A DNA stretch of 64,000 bases from contig CP054190.1 in assembly GCA_015709575.1 (NCBI GenBank), forward strand, positions 3,098,616-3,162,615. Reading direction: 5' to 3'. The notes under the pieces are model-generated. The model did not search any database. It had not been told where the DNA came from and was given only the letters and a program-made list of their open reading frames with translations. This document shows, piece by piece, positions 17,338-24,119 of this stretch. The DNA comes from Planctomycetia bacterium. Lineage in GTDB: Bacteria; Planctomycetota; Phycisphaerae; UBA1845; Fen-1342. A program made the translations under genes and the position numbers. Every line of letters begins with the position of its first letter. Position 1 is the first letter of the stretch.

Positions 17338-18444
17338 TCAAAACGGAACCTCCGCATCCGCGGTTCGATTTACTTGGTCCGCGGGCATTAGGCTGTTAAC
17401 CTGGACGATCCATCGCCTTCCCGTCCATTTCTTCAGAAGCGGTTTCAGGGAATCACGGCCTTCGAACGAGTGACTGTTCTGATTGTTCGTATTGCAGGCG
17501 TCCACAATATGCGCTACTTGTGTCTCACTCAGCCTGTCGAAAATCGAGAGCAATTGCTTAACCTTCCACGCGGAGTCGGCAAAACTCGTGGAAGTAGCGT
17601 AGGCCGACAGCGCGCACTCAAATAGTCGGGAATTGTCCGCCAATCTTTTGTGCAGCACCTGGAACACGCGCGCCGCCATGTTGTCGGTGTCTTCCCAGAC
17701 GCATCCGCTGAGCCCCTGGCCCCTCCCCATAAGTCCGTAGGGATCGAGCCCAAGGCGCACGGCAATCAGCGGCACACCTCTCCCGATCGCTACTCCTGCT
17801 TCCTGGTCCGTCCAGTTGCTCTCGTGATAATCCTCGGTGAGCAGGGCCACGAGCGCGTCCATGCTGAACAACGCCCGTTCGATCTCGCGCTGCCATTCTT
17901 CAGTCGGTTCGATGTCCTCATGCGCGACGAAAGCCGCTATCCCGCAGCGTGCGAGCGACTGCTTGAGCCTTGATACATTCTGTCTGACCGACGACTTATG
18001 GCTGAGGAAGACGCGCACACGCTCCGTACCCCAGATGCGTTTCAACGCCTCTGCCGAGACCGACAGCGGCGCCATGCGTGGGCGATATACGCCGGTCTCC
18101 TCGCGCCACCGATCCGCTTGCGCGGGCTCCACTTCGACGAAGACTCGGGCGACGTGCTCGTTCTGTGTGTGAACGAGCTTGTTAATGTGCTCGGCTATTT
18201 GACGCTCGCACTCGTCTTTATTGTCGAACACCCTGAGAAAGATGTCTTCCGGCACGGTGAGCGTGATGGCGTGCCCGTAGGTCCCGCCGTCCCAGTTGTC
18301 GTAGTCCCATCCTTCGTGGATGGAAACAACGCCGTTAACGACGATCTCACGCAGCAGTGATTGGTCCCTCCGCTCGTAAAGGCGATTCAGCACCGCAAGA
18401 TAGCGGTCCACCATGCCCGGCAGTTCAAACCTTGGCAGATTCAC
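17338..18444 (-). CDS. TIR-domain protein, candidate antiphage effector
   Basis: The start is set at GTG 18444 because GGGAGGTG lies 8 nt upstream; the frame is open for 32 more codons that look non-coding. The product has 368 residues. Residues 1-135 form an uncharacterised domain (LPRFELPGMVDRYLAVL..., EGWDYDNWDGGTYGHA). Residues about 142-245 are a TIR domain: VRVFLSHKSSVRQ, AAFVAHEDIEP, ALFSMDALVALLTEDYHESN, then WTDQEAG with the catalytic Glu at about 215, and GVPLIAVRLG. A helical C-terminal region follows. Bacterial TIR enzymes of this type hydrolyse NAD+ or make cyclic ADP-ribose signals in abortive defence; this is inferred here. The gene is bracketed by repeats and is visibly less G+C-rich than its surroundings. 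Confidence 0.85.
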   Translation of the reverse strand: MNLPRFELPGMVDRYLAVLNRLYERRDQSLLREIVVNGVVSIHEGWDYDNWDGGTYGHAITLTVPEDIFLRVFDNKDECERQIAEHINKLVHTQNEHVARVFVEVEPAQADRWREETGVYRPRMAPLSVSAEALKRIWGTERVRVFLSHKSSVRQNVSRLKQSLARCGIAAFVAHEDIEPTEEWQREIERALFSMDALVALLTEDYHESNWTDQEAGVAIGRGVPLIAVRLGLDPYGLMGRGQGLSGCVWEDTDNMAARVFQVLHKRLADNSRLFECALSAYATSTSFADSAWKVKQLLSIFDRLSETQVAHIVDACNTNNQNSHSFEGRDSLKPLLKKWTGRRWIVQVNSLMPADQVNRTADAEVPF

Positions 18445-18971
18445 GTCCAGGGCACCTCCCACATGCGCTGCGGCTGTGCGCCCCGGAACACCGCAGCACA
18501 GCTTGCCCATTCCGCCCGGCCGCGAGGATCGACAGATCAAAGCCCGGCTGCGCTACGCACATTGCCGGGCACGGGGCCTGTCTCAACTCCAGTCCGTCGT
18601 CACGCATCGATCGGCGGCGGGTGGCATGCCTTCTCGGCGGGTGGCATGCCTTCTCAGCGGGTGGCATGCCTTCGCGGTACTCCGCGTAGGCATGTCGCGA
18701 CGCGCGTGGCGACGGAATCACGGCAGCGTAGCGTGCCGGAATCGTGGCACGCCGGGTGCAGCCCCGTAGGCTGGGCTGAGTCCACGAAGCCCAGCACCCT
18801 TCTCGGCGCGACCGCCCTACGCCGCTACGCCAGCTATCGCAATCCGAAGAAACGACAGAACGTTCATGGATACGGCACTAGTTAGTATGTGCTGGCCGGA
18901 CTCATAATCGGTCCGCTTTTTGATCGTCGCCGCGGCATGTTTGCGCGCGACGCGCTCGGGAAGCACCCTAC
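18445..18971. other. intergenic region, mostly repeat copy 2
   Basis: The 527 bp between the TIR gene start and the end of the next lipoprotein gene are dominated by repeat copy 2 (18617-18794). The flanks contain no gene with a plausible start or codon pattern. The last 150 bp are less G+C-rich. Confidence 0.6.
18617..18794 (+). repeat. composite palindromic repeat, copy 2, with 20-bp left-arm amplification
   Basis: The left arm (GCGGGTGGCATGCCTTCTCG type) occurs three times in tandem at 18617, 18637 and 18657; only the third continues into the full hairpin (to about 18694). Then follow the second hairpin (GCGTGCC...GGCACGC, loop GGAATCGT) and the third (GCTGGGCT...AGCCCAGC). The total is about 178 bp. 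Confidence 0.9.
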
Positions 18972-19652
18972 CTACCGTTGAATCGTCACCGTCGCGGAGG
19001 GACGCCCTGCCGGGTCGTCCGTGGATGCCTCGATGTCGACGATGTTTCGTATCAAGTCGCGGCTGGGCGCCGCGTCAAAACGAAAACGGAAGGATGAAAT
19101 GGGTCTTCCGGCGGCGCGATCGACGTTGACTTCATCGGTCACGTCAATGGCCACGTCCTGCGGCGCGGTTGTCGGAAATGCCGGCACCGTGGCGATTGAA
19201 GCGCTGAGCGTCGCGCCGACGTAATCGGGTGCGGTAATCCCGCTGACAACGTTGACGTGATCGACCGTCATCGGGCCGAAGGCGGGGAAGGGATCGTTAA
19301 AAGCGATTCGAGCCCTGAGATTAAGCACGACCCTGGTGACGTTCGCGGTCGACGGTACCGAATTGAGATTTAGACTGACAAACCCGCAAAATGCCTGGTC
19401 GCCGTTATTGTCGCCGACTTCAATCGAGCCATTCATCGGGAAAAATGCGCCGTCGCGTATCAACGTTCCGGATCGGTCAAACACCACGTCGACGGTAGTC
19501 GTTTCGTCCTGCGGGACAGGCGGACACCCGCCCACGACCCAAAACGCTCCGAAAGACACAGCGAGCAGCCCGCGCCACCGATATCGCGCTTGCGTTCGCG
19601 CTCTGCTGCGACCTTCAGCACCCCGCGCCACCGCACAACAGTTATTCGACAT
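18972..19652 (-). CDS. lipoprotein of unknown function
   Basis: The ATG at 19652 gives 226 residues: a basic N-terminus, a hydrophobic stretch (GLLAVSFGAFWVV) and the lipobox VGGC. The mature part is beta-rich (TTTVDVVFDRSG, VTRVVLNLRARIAFNDPFPAFGP, VAIDVTDEVN), looks like a carbohydrate-binding or DUF-type beta sandwich, and repeats a motif seen in proteins that carry a conserved beta-sandwich after a lipobox. The longer open frame upstream, to 20117, is repeat sequence translated in reverse and was excluded. It lies in the repeat-bracketed island. Confidence 0.7.
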   Translation of the reverse strand: MSNNCCAVARGAEGRSRARTQARYRWRGLLAVSFGAFWVVGGCPPVPQDETTTVDVVFDRSGTLIRDGAFFPMNGSIEVGDNNGDQAFCGFVSLNLNSVPSTANVTRVVLNLRARIAFNDPFPAFGPMTVDHVNVVSGITAPDYVGATLSASIATVPAFPTTAPQDVAIDVTDEVNVDRAAGRPISSFRFRFDAAPSRDLIRNIVDIEASTDDPAGRPSATVTIQR

Positions 19653-19798
19653 TGTCGGAAACCCTCGCTCTCTCGGCACCAATTTGCCACCGTTACCCCC
19701 CGGGTCCGTGGATGGGCCGGGAGCATCAATCCAACAGTTTCCATGTGACCTGGCCCGGCTTCGTCGCCGAGCCGCCGGAGCGCATTGTACCGCGTTCG

Positions 19799-20050
19799 GC
19801 GGGTGCCCTGCCTTCGCGGCGGGTGGCATGCCTTCGCGGTACTCCGCGTAGGCATGTCGCAGCGCGCGTGGCGACGGAATCACGGCAGCGTAGCGTGCCG
19901 GAATCGTGGCACGCCGGGTGCAGCCCCGTAGCAGTCCGTTGATAAAGTCGCCGCGGCTCTGAAAAACCGCGTTATCGGCGGCGCCAGCGGGGTCGAGAAT
20001 GCCCCGAATGGATTTCTTCAACGGACTGGTAGGCTGGGCCCCGCTACACT
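19799..20050 (+). repeat. composite palindromic repeat, copy 3, interrupted by a MITE
   Basis: Two 20-bp left arms (19799, 19819) lead into the full first hairpin (to about 19857) and the second hairpin (GCGTGCC...GGCACGC). At the CCCCGTAG that normally continues into GCTGGGCT, a 97-bp element has inserted (19932-20028). The repeat resumes at GTAGGCTGGGC (20029) and then diverges. Confidence 0.85.
19932..20028. mobile_element. 97-bp MITE with terminal inverted repeats and 4-bp target duplication
   Basis: The left end is CAGTCCGTTGATAAAGTC; the reverse complement of the right end is CAGTCCGTTGAAGAAATC, so 14 of 18 positions match, including the first 11. It is flanked on both sides by GTAG (19928-19931 and 20029-20032), and removing the element plus one GTAG restores the repeat sequence seen intact in copies 2 and 4. 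It carries no ORF, so it is non-autonomous. The parental transposase is not in the window. Confidence 0.85.
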
Positions 20051-20136
20051 GCTTAGCCCGTCCCATTCGTCGTTGCCATTGCCCTCCGGCGGTACGCACC
20101 GGCTGCCGGCTGATCACTCGAACGAATAGCCAAACC

Positions 20137-20166
20137 TTGACACCAAGCGTGACGGATTGGTAGCCT
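20137..20166 (+). promoter_or_regulatory. candidate promoter of the rightward lipoprotein gene
   Basis: A perfect TTGACA (20137-20142) is followed after 18 nt by TAGCCT (20161-20166), a weak -10 element with three matches to consensus. The predicted leader would be about 55 nt before the ATG at 20229. Confidence 0.4.
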
Positions 20167-20228
20167 GACGACGATTCGCCGGTGCCTCATGCGAGAGGTC
20201 GTCATTTCCGCAATTGGGAGTATTGACT

Positions 20229-20996
20229 ATGCGAAGCACACTACTAGTGGCGATGGCGTGCGCTTTGTTGATCGCAGGTTGCCCACAAACCCCGGAACTG
20301 GCGTCGGACGCTGCGCGTGTCGCGGCGATGGCAAATGGACTTACGCCGGGAATCTACTCGGGAACAGACAAATCTGTCGTCAAAGTGATCACGACCGGCG
20401 CCTACAACCCTGGGGATCCCACGCGACTCAACGTTACCGACGGTCTGCGCGCGGCGTGCAATGGGTATCTGTCTGACGATGCAGCCATTCAGTCCTTTCT
20501 GAGCTTGGCCGAGGAAGACCGAAAACGGGGTTACTCGAGATTCGATCTGACCGATGGCACGCTGGCAGTGTGTACGACCCTTCTTTGCCTGCAGTGCAAC
20601 ACCGCCATAATCAATCAGATCTTTTCACCGTCGATCGATCAGCCGAACACTGCCCAAACTAACCACGAAGTAACGGGCACGCTCGTCATTACTGAGGAAG
20701 GTAAGGTACAGAGCGACGGTGACACCGTGCAAGTCGGCGGACTCGTGCTCTATGCGACGACTCTGACTGAGAACTATGCCAGAGGCGTAGGAACTGGGAC
20801 ATTCAACGTGCGGCTGGATTGGGTCGATACTGCATCTGGTTCAGTCCTGTTTTCTGCGGTCGGATCCGGCAGTACCACGGTTCGGCAGGTTGACGATCGA
20901 ACAATTTCGACACAAGCCCAGATTGCGGTGGGACATCAGGACATTCTTGGTTCCATGACCATCCAGATTACGACCGATGGTCGGTTCACTCGATAA
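20229..20996 (+). CDS. lipoprotein of unknown function
   Basis: The ATG at 20229 (GGGAG about 9 nt upstream) opens a 255-residue protein with a typical lipoprotein signal (STLLVAMACALLIAGC). The mature domain has four Cys in a short stretch (VCTTLLCLQCN, plus an earlier AACNGY) and a beta-rich C-terminal half (GTLVITEEGKVQSDGD, GTGTFNVRLDWVDTASG). I do not recognise a family. The base composition is clearly less G+C-rich than the flanking core genes, which fits recent acquisition. It lies between repeat copies 3 and 4. Confidence 0.75.
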   Translation: MRSTLLVAMACALLIAGCPQTPELASDAARVAAMANGLTPGIYSGTDKSVVKVITTGAYNPGDPTRLNVTDGLRAACNGYLSDDAAIQSFLSLAEEDRKRGYSRFDLTDGTLAVCTTLLCLQCNTAIINQIFSPSIDQPNTAQTNHEVTGTLVITEEGKVQSDGDTVQVGGLVLYATTLTENYARGVGTGTFNVRLDWVDTASGSVLFSAVGSGSTTVRQVDDRTISTQAQIAVGHQDILGSMTIQITTDGRFTR

Positions 20997-21300
20997 TTCT
21001 ATTGAGAACCCCCAAGCGCGGTGCCGGGGCCGCAGCACAATCGATTGAACCCCGCCGATGCTTCGGCCCGGGTCTGTTTCGACCTCAATGCACCGACACG
21101 CAGCGATCAACCGCGCAGGCGCGCAGGGTGGCCATCCTCTCCGCCATCGTGACGCTGAGCCGCGGGTGGCATGCCTTCGCGGTACTCCGCGTAGGCATGT
21201 CGCAGCGCGCGTGGCGATGGAATCACGGCAGCGTAGCGTGCCGGAATCGTGGCACGCCGGGTGCAGCCCCGTAGGCTGGGCTTCGCAAGCGCAGCCCAGC
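20997..21300. other. intergenic region with repeat copy 4
   Basis: The 304 bp between the lipoprotein gene and the 3' end of gyrA. The right half is repeat copy 4, which continues through the gyrA stop codon. The left half shows nothing distinctive. Confidence 0.6.
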
Positions 21301-21304
21301 CTAC
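21162..21304 (+). repeat. composite palindromic repeat, copy 4 (complete), overlapping the gyrA stop codon
   Basis: This is the cleanest full copy. Hairpin 1 is CATGCCT-T-CGCGG-TACT-CCGCG-T-AGGCATG. Hairpin 2 is GCGTGCC-GGAATCGT-GGCACGC. Hairpin 3 is GTAGGCTGGGCT-TCGCAAGCGC-AGCCCAGCCTAC, with a perfect 12-bp stem. Its last arm (21293-21304) includes CTA at 21301-21303, which is the stop codon of gyrA on the other strand. Confidence 0.95.
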
Positions 21305-23961
21305 TCATCGCCCCCCTTGCCGTCCGGCGGTGACGCACCGCTCGATTCGCCGTCAGCACCCGGCGCTGCGGCACCGCCGACCGATCCGCCCTCGTCGGCG
21401 ATCGACGCCTCTCCTCCATTCTCATCCTTGTCCGTGATGAGCTTCGCCACCGCCACCACGCGATCATCATCGCCGTCCACGCGGATCAGCTTCACCCCCT
21501 GCGTCGCACGCCCGATCTCGCGCAGCTGGTTCAGCGTCATCCGCAGCAGCGTGCCCCCCTGCGTGATGAGCATCAGCGAATCCTCATCCGTCACCGGCCG
21601 CAGCGCCACCACGGCGCCGTTCTTGTCAGTCACCTTTACATTGATGACGCCCTTGCCGCCACGGCGGGTCAGGCGATACTCGCCGATGTCAGTGCGCTTG
21701 CCAAAACCCTTTTCACAGACCGTCAGAATGCTCATGCCGGGCCGGATCACGCACAAGTCCACCACGCGATCGTCGTCGTCCAGCGTGATGCCGCGCACAC
21801 CGCGAGCCGTCCGACCCATCGGCCGCACGTCATCCTCGATGAAATGGCAGGCCATTCCGCCGCGCGTGCCCAGCACGATGTGATCGCTGCCGGTGGTCAG
21901 CGCTGCGCCGATCAGTGCGTCGTCGGGGTCGAGCACGATCGCCTGGATGCCGCTGGGGCGCGGGTTGCTGAAGGCCGCCAGCGGCGTCTTCTTCACCACG
22001 CCCTTCTGCGTCGCGAAGAAGACAAAGCTCTCCTCGAACTGCCGCACCGGCAGAATCGCCATGTGCGTCTCGTTGGGCTGCATCGTCAGCACGTTGGCCA
22101 GCGCCCGGCCGCGGGCCGTGCGGGCCATCGCGGGCAGGTCGTAGACCCGCACCCAGTAGACCCGCCCGCGGTTCGTGAAGAACAGCAGGTAGTCGTGGGT
22201 GTTGCAGACGTGCATGTGCTCGGTGAAATCGCCGTCCTTGGCGTCCGTGCCGCGGATGCCCTTGCCGCCGCGGCCCTGCGAGCGATACGTCGCCGCCGCC
22301 ACCCGCTTGATGTAGCCCTCGTGCGAGATGGTGACGACCACGTCCTCGCTCTCGATCAGCTGCTCCATGCCGATCTCGCCGACGGCCGCCTCGATCTTCG
22401 TGCGGCGCGGGTCGGCGTACTTCTCCTTCAGCTCGCGCATGTCCTCGGCGATGATGTCCAGCACGCGCCGCGCGTCCGAGAGAATCAGCTCAAAATCCGC
22501 GATTTCATCCGTCAGCTTCGAGTACTCGCGCGCCAGCTCCTGGATCTCGAGGCCGGTGAGCTTGCGGAGCTGCATCGACAGGATCGCGTCGGCCTGTGTC
22601 GCCGAGAGGTGCTGCGCCTCGCCGGTCGCGCGGCGGACAAACACCTCCGGCAACAGGCGGATGACCGTCGACTGCTCGCTGAGGCGCAGCGGCTTCTCCA
22701 TCAGGCGCTGCCGGGCGGTCGGCACGTCCGGCGAGTGCCGGATGATCGCGATGATCTCGTCGATGTCGGCCACCGCCAGGATCAGCCCCTCGAGCACGTG
22801 CGCCCGCTGGCGGGCCTTGCGCAGCAGGTACTGCGTGCGGCGGCGCACCACCTCGACGCGGAACTGCACGTACTGCTCAATCAGGTCGCGGAGGTTCAGC
22901 GTCTTGGGGGCGCGATTCACCAGCACGATGTTCATCAGGTTCAGATTGCTCTGCAGCGGCGTGTATTCCCAGAGCTGGTTGATCACCACGTCCGGGTTGG
23001 CGTCCTTCTTCAGCGGCAGCACCAGCCGGACCAGCTTGTCCCGGCCGGATTCGTCGCGCATGTCGTCGATGCCCTTGATCGTGCCGCTCTCGATGCACTC
23101 GATGATGCGGTCCTTGATCGTCGGCAGCAGGATGCCGTAGGGGATTTCATCCACGACGATGCTGGCGCGGCCGCTCTTGCTCTCCTCGACGTGCACGACG
23201 CCGCGCACCGTGATGGAGCCGCGACCCGTCGAATAGGCGCTGCGGACCGCCTCGCGCCCGCACACGACGCCGCCGGTCGGAAAATCCGGCCCGGGCACGA
23301 CCTGCAGCAACTGGTCGACGGTGATCTCGGGGTTGTCGATGTAGGCCATCACCGCGTCGCAGATTTCGCCGAGATTGTGCGGCAGCAGCCGCGTGGCCAT
23401 GCCGACCGCAATGCCCTCGCAGCCGTTCACCAGCAGGTTCGGGAAGCGGCTCGGCAGGACCACCGGCTCCTTGCGCGTGCCGTCAAAATTATCCTCGAAG
23501 TTGACCGTGTCCTTGTCGATGTCGTCGAGCATCTCGGCCGCCGGACCGGCCAGGCGGGCCTCGGTGTATCGCATCGCGGCCGGCGGATCGCCGTCGATGC
23601 TGCCGAAATTGCCCTGCGGGTCGATCAGCATCGCCCGCATCGCCCACTCCTGCCCCATGCGGACCAGCGTGGGGTAGATCACGCCGTCGCCGTGGGGGTG
23701 GTAATTACCCGAGGTGTCGCCGGAGATCTTGGCGCACTTGCGGTGCTTGGAGCGCGGACCGAGATTCAGATCGTGCATCGCCACCAGGATCCGCCGCTGC
23801 GAAGGCTTCAATCCGTCGCGCACGTCGGGCAGCGCACGGGCCATGATGACGCTCATGGCGTACGTGAGATACGACTCCTGCATCTCGCTGGTGATCGGGG
23901 TTAGCAGCTCCCCGGACGAGGCCGGCTGGGGATTCGCCGCGGGCGTGTGACCGTCGCTCAT
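21301..23961 (-). CDS. gyrA: DNA gyrase subunit A
   Basis: The 886-residue product is the breakage-reunion subunit of DNA gyrase, forming A2B2 with GyrB to introduce negative supercoils. It is identified by [24 protein letters not shown], the catalytic Tyr in RYTEARL (about 132), and the C-terminal beta-propeller with a gyrase-box-like RRGGKG (which favours gyrase over topoisomerase IV). The ATG at 23961 follows GGAGAG. In the quinolone-determining region the motif is [10 protein letters not shown], with Gly and Pro where E. coli has Ser83 and Asp87. The C-terminal tail is acidic and Gly-rich, and the stop codon lies inside a repeat. gyrB is not adjacent. Confidence 0.97.
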   Translation of the reverse strand: MSDGHTPAANPQPASSGELLTPITSEMQESYLTYAMSVIMARALPDVRDGLKPSQRRILVAMHDLNLGPRSKHRKCAKISGDTSGNYHPHGDGVIYPTLVRMGQEWAMRAMLIDPQGNFGSIDGDPPAAMRYTEARLAGPAAEMLDDIDKDTVNFEDNFDGTRKEPVVLPSRFPNLLVNGCEGIAVGMATRLLPHNLGEICDAVMAYIDNPEITVDQLLQVVPGPDFPTGGVVCGREAVRSAYSTGRGSITVRGVVHVEESKSGRASIVVDEIPYGILLPTIKDRIIECIESGTIKGIDDMRDESGRDKLVRLVLPLKKDANPDVVINQLWEYTPLQSNLNLMNIVLVNRAPKTLNLRDLIEQYVQFRVEVVRRRTQYLLRKARQRAHVLEGLILAVADIDEIIAIIRHSPDVPTARQRLMEKPLRLSEQSTVIRLLPEVFVRRATGEAQHLSATQADAILSMQLRKLTGLEIQELAREYSKLTDEIADFELILSDARRVLDIIAEDMRELKEKYADPRRTKIEAAVGEIGMEQLIESEDVVVTISHEGYIKRVAAATYRSQGRGGKGIRGTDAKDGDFTEHMHVCNTHDYLLFFTNRGRVYWVRVYDLPAMARTARGRALANVLTMQPNETHMAILPVRQFEESFVFFATQKGVVKKTPLAAFSNPRPSGIQAIVLDPDDALIGAALTTGSDHIVLGTRGGMACHFIEDDVRPMGRTARGVRGITLDDDDRVVDLCVIRPGMSILTVCEKGFGKRTDIGEYRLTRRGGKGVINVKVTDKNGAVVALRPVTDEDSLMLITQGGTLLRMTLNQLREIGRATQGVKLIRVDGDDDRVVAVAKLITDKDENGGEASIADEGGSVGGAAAPGADGESSGASPPDGKGGDE

Positions 23962-24119
23962 GCTCTCTCCGGAACGCAGAATCGCGCCGCGCCCGGGTAC
24001 CCGTCCGCCCGCGCGACGCAAGCCGGCATTTTAGCCGGATTGCGCGCGCGCCGCGAGGCGGATGAGGCCCGCGCCGCACCCGCCCCGCCCGGGAGAACGT
24101 GGTCAATTTTTCCCTGCGA

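Larger units (their letters stand above)
19653..20228. other. intergenic region with repeat copy 3, MITE and promoter
   Basis: The 576 bp between the two divergent lipoprotein genes hold repeat copy 3 split by a 97-bp MITE, and further right a TTGACA-containing promoter for the rightward lipoprotein. Apart from these I see no gene. Confidence 0.6.

Noticed and set aside
18972..20117. Extension of the first island lipoprotein to 20117
   Set aside because: The upstream 155 codons translate the MITE and repeat copy 3 in reverse; a lipoprotein signal starts at 19652.
17014..21304. The repeats as a CRISPR array
   Set aside because: Copies are about 1 kb apart with genes between them, are not regularly spaced, and have internal hairpins of different design; there is no cas gene.
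17014..21304. The island as a true integron
   Set aside because: No integron integrase, no GTTRRRY/RYYYAAC core pair in the repeats, and gene orientations are mixed.
21844..23904. A 686-codon open frame antisense to gyrA
   Set aside because: Shadow of the gyrA gene; composition rich in Arg, Leu, His and Asp, no domain.
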